64,000 nucleotides of DNA from Parabacteroides goldsteinii DSM 19448 = WAL 12034 (GCF_000969835.1 NZ_KQ033912.1:3467920-3531919); one strand, 5' to 3'. Counted from the stretch's first letter, positions 31,450 to 40,210 are shown. Program-made: numbers and translations. Notes: generated from the sequence alone by a model not told the origin.

Positions 31450-31515
31450 CCGTCGCAAAGCTTACCGACAGACGTCAGCAAGCTTATCCACGTCCGTCGG
31501 TAAGCTTTGCGACGG
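31450..31515. repeat. 66-bp palindromic element of 25-bp inverted arms
   Basis: The arms 31450-31474 and 31491-31515 are reverse complements at 24 of 25 positions. The 16-bp loop (31475-31490) itself contains a degenerate third copy of the core (CAAGCTTA against CAAAGCTTA). It lies between the eno terminator and a convergent gene, and has no ORF. Could be a REP/MITE-like repeat or a very stable RNA hairpin. Confidence 0.75.
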
Positions 31516-31654
31516 CGATGGAAAAGAGAATGAGTCATATCTTTTATAGTAAAAGACAGTATGCTATGCAGGAATAGTCAGTAGGGGGAGCGATAGATGA
31601 CAGGCAGATAAAAGGTGAATGGTTTTTATTCGAATTAATGCATGTGAGAGATGA

Positions 31655-31693
31655 AATAGCCGGAGCAAAAACAATCTCTTTACTCCGGCTATT
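31655..31693 (-). terminator. Terminator of the PLP-enzyme gene
   Basis: AATAGCCGGAG (31655-31665) pairs with CTCCGGCTATT (31683-31693), 11 bp perfect, just beyond the minus-strand stop at 31707. The T-tract on the minus-strand side is short. Confidence 0.7.
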
Positions 31694-31706
31694 CTATTTT
31701 ATACTA

Positions 31707-32735
31707 TTATAATTGAGCGAACCATTCACGGATAGCATCAATCAATATCTGATTTTCAGCACTTGTTTGGGTGGACAGGCGGATGTATGTTTCATCCAGT
31801 CCGCGGAAGTTGGAGGCATCACGAATCAGGATTCCATTCTTCTCCCACAAGTATTTCTTTAGTTCTGCCGCTGTGCCTTTCTTTAGGCGGACAAGGAAGA
31901 AGGTTGTTGAAGTAGGAATGACTTCCAGGTTATCGAATTTGCTTAACTGATAAATCAATTCGGCTGTTTCACGCTGCCACTTACGGATAGGCAAAGTAAA
32001 CTGGGCCGGATGAATCAGGATATATTTACTGGCTTCAAGCGCAATAGCGTTTACCGACCAGGGGATGATATACTTATTTACTTCGGCTGTTATTTCTGGA
32101 GAAGCCACCAAGTAACCGATACGTAATCCCGGAATGTTGTAGGCCTTAGAGATAGACTGGATAAGAATCAGGTTTGGGTGATTCTTAACGTCTGAAGGCT
32201 TTAGCATATCTTCGGTGGTAAAGGCAACATAAGCCTGGTCGATGATGAATTTTGTATTGCGGTTGGCTGCAATCAACCGGAGCAATTCCGTACGATGAAT
32301 CAATTTACCATCCGGATTGTTAGGATTGCATATCCAGCAGAAATCCTGTCCTTCCAGAGAAAGTTCCGAAAGGTCGTCGGAGGTTGGGAAGAAATTTATC
32401 TCGTGTTCGTGTAGGCGGCAGGCATCTTCATACTCAGAGAAGGAAGGAACGGCAATCGTTGATTTAGCCCCTCTCCAAGCCTGTGCCAACAGATAGAAAG
32501 CGGTAATCGAACCATTGGTTACAACTACATTTTCTTCTTTTATCTCATACCGGCGGGCAAGCAACCTTTTAAGTGAAGCAGCATCCGGTTCCGGATAACG
32601 TGTCAGTTTACTGAAATGCTCATTGAGATGTTCCTTGAGTTTATCGAGGTTAGCACCGTGCCATACGTTAGAACTGAAGTTAATCTTTACTTCGTTCTGC
32701 GAATTGTAAAAGTCATCACCGTGTCCGAATAGCAT
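31707..32735 (-). CDS. PLP-dependent aminotransferase, CobD/HisC-like
   Basis: 342 residues of fold-type I aminotransferase. GHGDDFY and INFSSNVWHGA at the N-terminus resemble threonine-phosphate decarboxylase (CobD), while the core (CNPNNPDGKL, IDQAYVAF, SISKAYNIPGLRIGY with the PLP lysine near residue 198, and the final arginine RLST) is shared with histidinol-phosphate aminotransferase. No cobalamin or histidine gene is nearby, so the substrate is open. Separate promoter region of 52 bp from the upstream GH3 gene. Confidence 0.85.
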   Translation of the reverse strand: MLFGHGDDFYNSQNEVKINFSSNVWHGANLDKLKEHLNEHFSKLTRYPEPDAASLKRLLARRYEIKEENVVVTNGSITAFYLLAQAWRGAKSTIAVPSFSEYEDACRLHEHEINFFPTSDDLSELSLEGQDFCWICNPNNPDGKLIHRTELLRLIAANRNTKFIIDQAYVAFTTEDMLKPSDVKNHPNLILIQSISKAYNIPGLRIGYLVASPEITAEVNKYIIPWSVNAIALEASKYILIHPAQFTLPIRKWQRETAELIYQLSKFDNLEVIPTSTTFFLVRLKKGTAAELKKYLWEKNGILIRDASNFRGLDETYIRLSTQTSAENQILIDAIREWFAQL

Positions 32736-32787
32736 ACTTTATTTGTTTTATGTAATTAATGTTGTTCTAAAAGGTGGTGCAAAAATA

Positions 32788-35787
32788 CTAATCTTTTTGG
32801 CTTTTCCTATCAATTGCCTTATAGATTGCATCCTGTATTCGTTTGCGGATATCCAACTGGCTGAGTTTATTATTGGCACGCGACGGATTGACCCTGTTAC
32901 AAAGGAAGATATAAAGTAACTGGTTGTCCGGATCCACCCAGAAACAAGTCCCGGTGAAGCCGGTGTGTCCATAGACGGAAGGTGGCGTCAGGCTGCTGCA
33001 AGGAGAACCTTTATGTGTTCCCGGGGCAGGCTTGTCGAAACCCAGTCCGCGGCGGCTTGTCGGGCTTTTACTTTGGGTGAAAAGACGACAGGTTTCTGTT
33101 GATAAGTATTGTTCGTTGCCATAAGTGCCCTGATTAAGGAAAAGCTGTAATACTTTCGCCAGGTCATTGGCATTCGAAAACAGGCCGGCATTGCCGGAGA
33201 CGCCCCCCTGGAAAGCGGCAGCTTCGTCGTGCACATAGCCACGAAGTAACTGGCGGCGTACGAACTGGTCGTTCTCGGTCGGGACAATCTGAAGGCTGTC
33301 TATTCTTTTCAGCGGGTTATAAGTGGTGTGCCAGGCTCCCAGCCGGCTATAAAAGTCGTTATGCAACAGCTGGTCCATCGGTTGCTTCATCTGGTTTTCC
33401 ACCATCATTTTCAGCATGATGAAGTTGACGCAGCTATACACATATTTGCCGCGTGTTCCGAGGCGGGAGTCTTTTATTTCCTGCATGATACTGTCTTTGA
33501 AGGAATCGTGCAGGTAGAAGTTGCGGGCTACCTCGGTGGTGAATCCCGGTTTCTTCTCAGTAGAAACCAGGTCGGGCAGATAGTTGAAATCATTGCGTAC
33601 GTATGTTTTGGCATCGAAGCGTACCGGATGGGTAGCGTTCTTTACACTGCTGTAAAGGCTGCCTTTGTAACTATCCTTATCGATGGCATTCAGATAGAAA
33701 TTGATTGTGGAGACAACTCCTGACTGATGGTAAAGCAATTCTTTTATATTCAGGTCTTTCTTGTTGGAACCTTTCAGTTCGGGGAGAAAGTCTGCTATTT
33801 TATTATTGAGGGTGAATTTCTTTTCATCGTACGCTTTCATTACGGCAAGTAAGGTCCCGGCCGCTTTGGAGGCAGACGCCAGGTCGTAGACGGAATTTTC
33901 CTGTACCTTCCGGCTTTGGCCGTAGTCAAAGTAACCAAAGGCCTTGTCGTAAATAATCATACCGTCTTTGGCAACCAGCACCTGGCAACCCGGATAGGCC
34001 TTTTCTTCAAGTCCTTCTTCTGCGATGGATCCGATTACATCGAGGCGTATGGGATTGGCTCCGACTTCCTCCGGTTCGTGATAACCTAACCGTGTTTTTT
34101 CCGTGAAGATACCGGCTCCGGCATGGAATACGCCTGGGATGGTAACCGGTAGTTTGCCTTTAGCTGGAATCCCCCCGAAGATAACCTGGGCGGCATATTC
34201 CTGAGCAAGAGGCGTTCCTTCGTATCCCATCACTACCGCCTTCGCTTTCATAATGGAACTTTTATATTCCTTACAGAAATAGGGTAGGGTAAAGAAGGCA
34301 TAAACGAGCTCTTTCTTAGTCGCCAGCTGGCGAAGTTGCAGGCTTTCAGGGATGCGGACTGTGTGTACGCCGCAGATGATTACATCGTATTTCTCCAACT
34401 GTCTGTAAACATGTTGGATTTGTGCAGCTGTTGAACTACGGCTGATGCTGAAGCAGGCAATACTGTCGTAACGTCCCAGCATTTCCTGAAATTCATTTCC
34501 GGCAGGCGAACCGATTGACAAGGCGGCAATCTTCTTTTTATCCAGCTGTCTGAGCGGGACCATGTCGGATTCGTTCTTTAATAATGTAATTGCTTCTGCA
34601 TTGAGTTTGGCGGCCAGCCAGGCAGCATGCGGTGAGTTCAGCCGTTTGCTTAATCCTTTCGTTTCAATCGGTCGGTATTTATCCAGTCCGGTAATGTATT
34701 TGTATTGGAGTATCTTGATACATTTGGCTTCGATATCCTCTATGGATAAAATACCTTCGTCGATCGCTTCTTTCACTGCTGTGAAATCGTTAATCGGGGC
34801 AGCCGGGGCCAGCAATATATCATTCCCAGCCAGTAATGCTTTTACTGACGGATTATCCGATTTTTTAGTCGTAGCACCTTTCATGGCCAGCGCGTCTGTG
34901 AAGCAAAGGCCTCTGAAACCAAGTTCTTCCTGCAACAGTCCTGTTACAATCGGACGGGAAAAGGAGGAAGGGAGATTACGGGTTTTATCCAGTGCCGGAA
35001 CATAAAGATGTCCGGTCATAACTCCGGCATAACCATCATAGATGTAACGTTTGAAAGGATACAATTCAACGCTGTCCAGGCGTGCCCGGTCATGATGGAC
35101 GGCAGGCAATGTATTATGCGAATCATCCGAAGTATCGCCATGCCCCGGGAAATGTTTAGCTACAGAGATGATACCGGCAGTTTCCAATCCGCGAGCATAG
35201 GCTATTCCTTTATCGGCAACGGCACGGGGATTCTCTCCGAACGAACGGAGGCCGATTACCGGGTTATCGGTATTACTATTTACATCTATATCGGGGGCAA
35301 AGTTGATTTGAATGCCCATCTCTTTGCATTGGCGGGCTACTTCCTTTCCGTATTCGGTAATCAGTTTATCATCTTCGATAGCTCCCAGCATCATGTTTTT
35401 AGGGAAACGGGTCGTTCCGCTAAGGCGCATAGACAAGCCCCATTCTCCGTCCAGCGAAACGAACATCGGGACACGTGACGCTTTTTGCAACCGGTTGGTT
35501 ACTTCAGCCTGGGTAACAGGATTCCCTTTATGAAAGAGGATTCCTCCGAGCTTTATTTCATTGACGTATCGCATAAGCCGTTGCATGGTACGGTTATCCG
35601 ATTTCGGTTCGGAAATCACCATAAAGAGTTGCCCGATCCGTTCATCGTAACTCATCTTATCAAACACAGAATCAACCCAATGATTCATTTTTGCCTGATC
35701 GACGTTACGGTACATATTAGGAATAGTCTGTGCTTTGGCCGTTAGTAAACACACAGAACATAACAGCATTGTAAGTATCTTCCTCAT
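32788..35787 (-). CDS. Fusion of GH3 beta-N-acetylhexosaminidase-like and serine beta-lactamase-like domains
   Basis: About 999 residues from the ATG at 35787, which directly begins a signal peptide (MRKILTMLLCSVCLLTAKAQ). Residues 30-560 form a glycoside hydrolase family 3 domain: the NagZ-type acid/base loop AKHFPGHGDTSDDSH at about 210-224 and nucleophile Asp in CFTDALAMKG near 298. From about 580 on is a class C beta-lactamase/DD-peptidase-like domain with SASK (638-641), a YSCVN motif and a C-terminal HTGFTG. Likely acts on peptidoglycan fragments in the periplasm. The single-chain pairing of the two folds is established in Bacteroidetes but the physiological substrate is inferred. Confidence 0.9.
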   Translation of the reverse strand: MRKILTMLLCSVCLLTAKAQTIPNMYRNVDQAKMNHWVDSVFDKMSYDERIGQLFMVISEPKSDNRTMQRLMRYVNEIKLGGILFHKGNPVTQAEVTNRLQKASRVPMFVSLDGEWGLSMRLSGTTRFPKNMMLGAIEDDKLITEYGKEVARQCKEMGIQINFAPDIDVNSNTDNPVIGLRSFGENPRAVADKGIAYARGLETAGIISVAKHFPGHGDTSDDSHNTLPAVHHDRARLDSVELYPFKRYIYDGYAGVMTGHLYVPALDKTRNLPSSFSRPIVTGLLQEELGFRGLCFTDALAMKGATTKKSDNPSVKALLAGNDILLAPAAPINDFTAVKEAIDEGILSIEDIEAKCIKILQYKYITGLDKYRPIETKGLSKRLNSPHAAWLAAKLNAEAITLLKNESDMVPLRQLDKKKIAALSIGSPAGNEFQEMLGRYDSIACFSISRSSTAAQIQHVYRQLEKYDVIICGVHTVRIPESLQLRQLATKKELVYAFFTLPYFCKEYKSSIMKAKAVVMGYEGTPLAQEYAAQVIFGGIPAKGKLPVTIPGVFHAGAGIFTEKTRLGYHEPEEVGANPIRLDVIGSIAEEGLEEKAYPGCQVLVAKDGMIIYDKAFGYFDYGQSRKVQENSVYDLASASKAAGTLLAVMKAYDEKKFTLNNKIADFLPELKGSNKKDLNIKELLYHQSGVVSTINFYLNAIDKDSYKGSLYSSVKNATHPVRFDAKTYVRNDFNYLPDLVSTEKKPGFTTEVARNFYLHDSFKDSIMQEIKDSRLGTRGKYVYSCVNFIMLKMMVENQMKQPMDQLLHNDFYSRLGAWHTTYNPLKRIDSLQIVPTENDQFVRRQLLRGYVHDEAAAFQGGVSGNAGLFSNANDLAKVLQLFLNQGTYGNEQYLSTETCRLFTQSKSPTSRRGLGFDKPAPGTHKGSPCSSLTPPSVYGHTGFTGTCFWVDPDNQLLYIFLCNRVNPSRANNKLSQLDIRKRIQDAIYKAIDRKSQKD

Positions 35788-35835
35788 CTTCACGTTATCA
35801 TTATTATCCACCAAAAATAAGAAAATAAGCTGAAG

Positions 35836-35871
35836 TTTTGTATGAGTGGAGTAATGTTTTACCTATCTTTG
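35836..35871 (+). promoter_or_regulatory. Promoter of the DUF1016 gene
   Basis: TATCTTTG (35864-35871) is an exact -7 box; TTTTG (35836-35840) lies 23 bp upstream. It faces away from the GH3 gene. Confidence 0.6.
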
Positions 35872-35923
35872 TATTCGATTGATCAAAGAAATAATATTAT
35901 TAACTATGAAATAATAGGTCTAA

Positions 35924-36976
35924 ATGGGAAATAAAGAACGTTTATTCAAATCTTCCACTCTTTTGACAGATGTCAAACAATTAATCGAACAAAGCCGTCT
36001 TCGTGTTGCTTCCGTTGTAAATTCAGAAATAAGTATGCTTTATTGGTTTGTTGGTAAACGGATCAGTGAAGATGTACTGAAGAATGAACGTGCAGAATAT
36101 GGCAAACAGATCGTTGTTACTTTGTCGCAAGAACTTACATTAGTATATGGCAAAGGCTGGGGCGAAAAGCAATTGCGTCATTGTATGCGCTTCTATCAGA
36201 TATTTCCTGAAGAGCGAATTGTATACACATTGTGTAGACAATTGACTTGGTCACATCTTCGTATGATAATGTTTATCGAAGATGATTTAAGGCGGGAGTT
36301 CTATATTGAAATGTGTAAAATAGAACGTTGGAGCGTGCGTACCCTCCGTGAACGCATTGATTCCATGTTGTATGAACGTACTGCTATCAGTCAGAAACCG
36401 GAACAAACAATCAGCAATGAACTTCAAGCACTAAAAGAAGAAGAAAAATTATCTCCCGATCTAGTGTTTAGGGATCCTTACTTTCTAGACTTTCTAGGAT
36501 TAAAAGATTCTTATTCTGAAAATGATTTGGAATCTGCCATCATTGTAGAATTACAAAGTTTTATCGTTGAGATGGGTAGTGATTTTGCATTTCTAGCCAG
36601 GCAGAAACGTATCACCGTTGACAATGAAGATTATTATATAGATATTTTGTTTTTCCACCGAAGGTTACGTTGTCTTGTTGCAGTAGAGTTGAAGTTAGGG
36701 CAGTTCAAAGCATCTTATAAAGGGCAAATGGAACTTTATCTGAGATGGTTGGAGCGTTACGAAATGGTTGAAGGGGAAAATCTGCCCATCGGTTTGATTC
36801 TTTGTGCAGGAAAAAGTGAAGAGCATATAGAATTGATGCAACTGGATAAATGTAATATAAGAGTAGCTGATTATTTAACAAAGTTACCGGATAGAAAACT
36901 ACTGGAAGAGAAATTTAGACTTTCAATAGAGCGGGCGAAAGCGAAATTAAATAATCATTTGGATGAAAAGAATTAA
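35924..36976 (+). CDS. DUF1016 (YhcG-type) PD-(D/E)XK nuclease-like protein
   Basis: 350 residues. The N-terminal DUF1016_N helical domain (VNSEISMLYWFVGKRISEDV, GWGEKQLRHCMRFYQIFPEE) is followed by a PD-(D/E)XK core: ESAIIVELQSF, YYIDILFFHRRLRCLVAVEL and K after it (ID...ExK arrangement at about 243-261). Members are often near restriction-modification or mobile genes and have been linked to DNA recombination or defence; here it stands alone between housekeeping genes. Lower GC than the GH3 gene suggests acquisition. Catalysis is inferred from motifs. Confidence 0.85.
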   Translation: MGNKERLFKSSTLLTDVKQLIEQSRLRVASVVNSEISMLYWFVGKRISEDVLKNERAEYGKQIVVTLSQELTLVYGKGWGEKQLRHCMRFYQIFPEERIVYTLCRQLTWSHLRMIMFIEDDLRREFYIEMCKIERWSVRTLRERIDSMLYERTAISQKPEQTISNELQALKEEEKLSPDLVFRDPYFLDFLGLKDSYSENDLESAIIVELQSFIVEMGSDFAFLARQKRITVDNEDYYIDILFFHRRLRCLVAVELKLGQFKASYKGQMELYLRWLERYEMVEGENLPIGLILCAGKSEEHIELMQLDKCNIRVADYLTKLPDRKLLEEKFRLSIERAKAKLNNHLDEKN

Positions 36977-37006
36977 GTGATACCAAATGAATTATTCCGT
37001 AAACAA

Positions 37007-37038
37007 TTTGCGTATCAAATAAATCTTTCGTTACTTTG
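37007..37038 (+). promoter_or_regulatory. rplS promoter
   Basis: TTTG (37007-37010), 20 bp, TTACTTTG (37031-37038), one mismatch to TAnnTTTG, with ideal spacing. Leader of about 80 nt before rplS. Confidence 0.6.
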
Positions 37039-37123
37039 CATCCGCTTTGCGCAATCTCTGTCGGGAGAAGTAGCCCGTTAAATTGCGTTTCATTTAAAAT
37101 TACAATTAAAAAGCTATAAAACA

Positions 37124-37471
37124 ATGGATTTAATTAAGATTGCAGAAGAAGCGTTTGCTACAAAGAAGGAATATCCTTCATTCAAGAGTGGTGACACTAT
37201 TACAGTAGCTTACCGTATTAAAGAAGGTAACAAAGAACGTATCCAGCAGTACAGAGGCGTTGTTATCCGTATCTCAGGACATGGTGACAAAAAACGTTTT
37301 ACTGTTCGTAAGATGTCTGAGAACATTGGTGTAGAAAGAATTTTCCCGATCGAATCACCGTTCATCGAAAGTATCACTGTAAACAAACTGGGTAAAGTAC
37401 GCCGTGCTAAATTGTATTACCTGCGTGCTCTTACAGGTAAGAAAGCAAGAATCAAAGAAAGAAGATTCTAA
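37124..37471 (+). CDS. rplS: Ribosomal protein L19
   Basis: 50S interface protein that contacts 16S in bridge B8. 115 residues with FKSGDTITVAYRIKEGNKER, ENIGVERIFPIESPFIESI and the C-terminal KLYYLRALTGKKARIKERRF. Not linked to rimM/trmD as in many bacteria; it is monocistronic with its own promoter and terminator. Confidence 0.98.
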   Translation: MDLIKIAEEAFATKKEYPSFKSGDTITVAYRIKEGNKERIQQYRGVVIRISGHGDKKRFTVRKMSENIGVERIFPIESPFIESITVNKLGKVRRAKLYYLRALTGKKARIKERRF

Positions 37472-37494
37472 TCCTTCGGGATTTAATTGCCATA

Positions 37495-37531
37495 CAAAAA
37501 AGCCATCCGATTCGTTTCGGGTGGCTTTTTT
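37495..37531 (+). terminator. rplS terminator
   Basis: A-run plus AGCCATCCGA pairs with TCGGGTGGCT plus T-run (one mismatch), followed by TTTTTTG. It precedes the lytS regulatory region. Confidence 0.9.
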
Positions 37532-37570
37532 GTTGGATAGGGATAAATGCTTTATAAGCAGGGACAGGCG

Positions 37571-37601
37571 ATTCGCCGATGTTTTTAGCCGTTTCGTCGG
37601 T
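37571..37601 (+). promoter_or_regulatory. LytTR-type direct repeat, site A (lytS-like operon)
   Basis: ATTCGCCGAT (37571-37580) and TTTCGTCGGT (37592-37601): two copies of WTTYRYCGRN, start to start 21 bp. It lies 28 bp before the -7 box of the kinase gene. The same arrangement occurs at 39678 and 44054. Confidence 0.65.
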
Positions 37602-37629
37602 TTGTGTTTTTCCGGCAGGGGAATAGGGT

Positions 37630-37637
37630 TATCTTTG
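37630..37637 (+). promoter_or_regulatory. -7 box of the LytS-like kinase operon
   Basis: TATCTTTG, perfect. The nearest TTTG (37601-37604) is 25 bp upstream, so activation by a regulator bound at site A is plausible. It also argues that translation starts at 37659, not in the longer frame that overlaps rplS. Confidence 0.65.
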
Positions 37638-37658
37638 TCACCTATAAATAAAACACTT

Positions 37659-38843
37659 ATGCAACATTCCGTAAAAAACAATCTGCTGATTGGTTTTATT
37701 GTGTCAGTGCTGTTAAGCCTATTCGTCAACTTTACCATGTTGATGCATACTTATAAAATGCAGTCGCTGGGAGTCCCTTTCCCGGGGAACTATTCGTCCG
37801 GAGATGAATTTCTTTATTATTCCTTATTTTGGTTTTTCGTATATGCCTTTCTGCTGTTTATACTGGATTCTCAAATGTATAAGTTGGGCGACCGTCTGTT
37901 TTGTAATAAAGAATATAAAACAATCCTGTTGTCTGTCGGTGTGACAATCGTCTGTGGCATTGCGTTCTTTTTCATGTATCCGGTCATACACCGTTTTGTG
38001 ATGATCGACCTTTTGGAAGTTGATCAAATGTTCCGTTCTGATAGTTTTGTTATAATGGAAGATGCGGCAAGAAAGAAAGCGACACCCCCTGCTTCCCCTG
38101 ATCCGCATATGTCTATGGTTCTCAGCCGGGCGACAGATTTCCCGAAACCCTTTCTGACGGAACATCTATTTATACTGCTAACCGTTTTGCTGAGTGTCCT
38201 TTTGATACGCCTGCTGAATGGTAAACAACAGATGATGCTTGAATATGAACAATTGAAGACTGAAAAACTCCAGACTTCATACAATGCTTTGATGGGACAG
38301 ATCAACCCTCATTTCTTTTTCAATTCCCTGAATGGGCTGAACTCCCTGATCAGGAGCGGGGAGAAGGAGCAGACATTGACTTATCTGGATGAGTTGTCGA
38401 ATGTTTTCCGTTATATCTTGCAGAGCAACAAGAAAGAAATGGTTACGCTGGCAGAAGAATTGCAGTTTGTGAAAGCATATACTTATCTCCTTGGCGTCCG
38501 TTATGAAGGGAAGCTATTCTTCTCTATTCAAGCGGCTCCGGCACTTTTATTATGGCATTTGCCCATCCTGAGTATTCTGCCGCTGATCGAAAATGCGGTT
38601 AAACATAATGTGATCAGCAAGCAGTATCCGCTGCAAATCGACGTTTATACTACTAAAGAGAGCCAACTGGTCGTATCCAACAGGGTACAGCCGAAGGTGG
38701 AAGAGAGCACGGGAAGCGGCATTGGGTTGAAGAACCTCTGGGGACGTTACCGGATGCTTACCGGAAAGGATATCCATATCTCCAACCGGAAAGATTATTT
38801 TAAGGTAACCCTTCCTTTGCTGAACGGTACCGGACGGGTATAA
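37659..38843 (+). CDS. LytS/YehU-family sensor histidine kinase
   Basis: 394 residues. Four hydrophobic segments lie in the first 185 residues, with a periplasmic-type loop around 110-165. The His_kinase domain follows: GQINPHFFFNSLNGLNSL with phospho-acceptor His218, then a HATPase domain (LPLIENAVKHNV N-box, GSGIGLKNLWGRY G-box). The ATG at 37659 is chosen because it lies just after a -7 box. It phosphorylates, by inference, the LytTR regulator encoded 20 bp downstream. Confidence 0.93.
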   Translation: MQHSVKNNLLIGFIVSVLLSLFVNFTMLMHTYKMQSLGVPFPGNYSSGDEFLYYSLFWFFVYAFLLFILDSQMYKLGDRLFCNKEYKTILLSVGVTIVCGIAFFFMYPVIHRFVMIDLLEVDQMFRSDSFVIMEDAARKKATPPASPDPHMSMVLSRATDFPKPFLTEHLFILLTVLLSVLLIRLLNGKQQMMLEYEQLKTEKLQTSYNALMGQINPHFFFNSLNGLNSLIRSGEKEQTLTYLDELSNVFRYILQSNKKEMVTLAEELQFVKAYTYLLGVRYEGKLFFSIQAAPALLLWHLPILSILPLIENAVKHNVISKQYPLQIDVYTTKESQLVVSNRVQPKVEESTGSGIGLKNLWGRYRMLTGKDIHISNRKDYFKVTLPLLNGTGRV

Positions 38844-38863
38844 CAATTAAAAGATTAAACTGT

Positions 38864-39622
38864 ATGAACGCTGTAATTATCGAGGATGAAACGGCTGCTG
38901 TTGGTAGCCTGAAAGCAATTCTTTCGCAAAACACCATGATGCCTGTCGAGGTAGTGGCCGAACTGGAGAGTATAGAGGAAAGCGTTACTTATTTCCATAA
39001 CTATCCCCAGCCGGATATTATCTTTATGGATATCCACCTGGCTGACGGCTCAGCCTTCAAAATATTCGAACAGGTGGAAATCGCTGCACCGGTCATTTTT
39101 ACAACGGCCTATGACGAGTATGCCCTGCAAGCCTTCCAGGTCAGCAGTATCGATTATCTGCTGAAACCGATCACACTGACTTCCCTTGAACGGGCATTAG
39201 GAAAATTGCGCCTCTTCAGCCCCGAAGAGCGGTTGGCCCATATCCGGCGCACGAACGATACCATACAGGGACGGCACGTCATAAAGAGCCTTCTGATCAT
39301 GCTCACCGACAAATTTTACCCGTTGCAGGTAGAAGATATCCAGTATTTTTATACAATGAATGAAAAGGTTACTGCTTATACTTCCGACGGCAAGCTGCAT
39401 CCGGTAGACCGCACTCTGGATGCCTTGGGCGACCAACTGGATGAAAAGCATTTTTTTCGTGCCAACCGCCAGTTCATTATCTCCCGGAAAGCCATTAAGG
39501 ATATTGACCTTTGGTTCGGCAGCCGCCTGTCTGTCAACCTCACTTTGCCTATTCCGGAACGTATCATTATCAGTAAAACGAAAACCCCGGTATTCAAGAA
39601 ATGGATATTGATGGAAGAATGA
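38864..39622 (+). CDS. LytTR-family response regulator
   Basis: 252 residues. Receiver domain at 1-120 with acidic pair E7/D8, phosphorylatable Asp56 (FMDIHLADG) and the conserved Lys in YLLKPI. The C-terminal LytTR DNA-binding domain covers about 140-250 (HVIKSLLIMLTDKFYPLQVE, FFRANRQFIISRKAIKDID). Such domains bind two ~9-10-bp direct repeats, which matches the repeats found at three promoters in this region. Partner of the upstream kinase. Confidence 0.94.
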   Translation: MNAVIIEDETAAVGSLKAILSQNTMMPVEVVAELESIEESVTYFHNYPQPDIIFMDIHLADGSAFKIFEQVEIAAPVIFTTAYDEYALQAFQVSSIDYLLKPITLTSLERALGKLRLFSPEERLAHIRRTNDTIQGRHVIKSLLIMLTDKFYPLQVEDIQYFYTMNEKVTAYTSDGKLHPVDRTLDALGDQLDEKHFFRANRQFIISRKAIKDIDLWFGSRLSVNLTLPIPERIIISKTKTPVFKKWILMEE

Positions 39623-39677
39623 TCCGGTGAAATACTGCATCATCGAGGTGATTTTTTTCACCCTCTTCCTCCGGGCG

Positions 39678-39729
39678 ATTCACCGACCCAATTCTACCAT
39701 TTATCGGTTCTTAACCTTTGTTCACCGAA
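39678..39729 (+). promoter_or_regulatory. LytTR-type direct repeats, site B (solo LytTR gene)
   Basis: ATTCACCGAC (39678-39687), ATTTATCGGT (39699-39708) and GTTCACCGAA (39720-39729): three copies spaced exactly 21 bp. The third overlaps the promoter. A -33 TTTG is at 39717-39720 and a -7-like TTTATTTG at 39738-39745, 29 bp after the second repeat. Confidence 0.65.
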
Positions 39730-39772
39730 TATTCTTATTTATTTGTAGTGTAAACTTAAAAGAAAAGCGACT

Positions 39773-40210
39773 ATGTTGAAATGTATTACTTTCGATGGAG
39801 ATGCTTCTACGTTGAATGCTCTGATGGGCTATTTTGAGAAGTTGGATAAAGCATTGGCTGATGTGCATGAAGTGTTGCACAAAGAACAGACTGAACAACC
39901 TGTTTTTGTTCGGGAAGGAAGTAAGATCATTCGCCTTCGTAAAGAAGAGATTCTTTTTCTGGAAGGCTATGGCGATTATGTGAAGATTCATCGCACGAAC
40001 GGCAAACCGCTGCTTTCGCAGGTCAGCCTGAAGCGGTTTGAAGAAAACCTCACCGACAGTTTGTTTTGCCGTGTGCACCGTTCTTATATCGTATCTCTTT
40101 CCCACATCAGTTATATCGAACGGAAACGTATCCGCATCGGTGACGAGTTGATCCCGATCAGCGACTCCTACCTTCCGGCACTTATGGGGCGGTTGGCCTT
40201 GCAGGAATAG
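39773..40210 (+). CDS. LytTR-domain protein with vestigial receiver
   Basis: 145 residues. A LytTR DNA-binding domain fills about 42-145 (FVREGSKIIRLRKEEILFLE, LFCRVHRSYIVSLSHISYIE). The first 26 residues (MLKCITFDGDASTLNALMGY) look like the first strand and helix of a receiver domain with the acidic pocket degraded to DGD, but the phospho-acceptor part is missing. It therefore probably acts without phosphorylation. It is a separate gene 151 bp after the two-component pair and has the same repeat motif at its promoter. Confidence 0.88.
   Translation: MLKCITFDGDASTLNALMGYFEKLDKALADVHEVLHKEQTEQPVFVREGSKIIRLRKEEILFLEGYGDYVKIHRTNGKPLLSQVSLKRFEENLTDSLFCRVHRSYIVSLSHISYIERKRIRIGDELIPISDSYLPALMGRLALQE

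Noticed and set aside
35008..35478. 156-codon frame antisense to the GH3 domain
   Set aside because: Lies wholly inside a well-supported catalytic domain on the other strand.
37404..37658. Long N-terminal extension of the LytS-like kinase frame overlapping rplS
   Set aside because: It crosses the rplS end, its terminator and the kinase -7 box; the Met at 37659 begins the first membrane helix.
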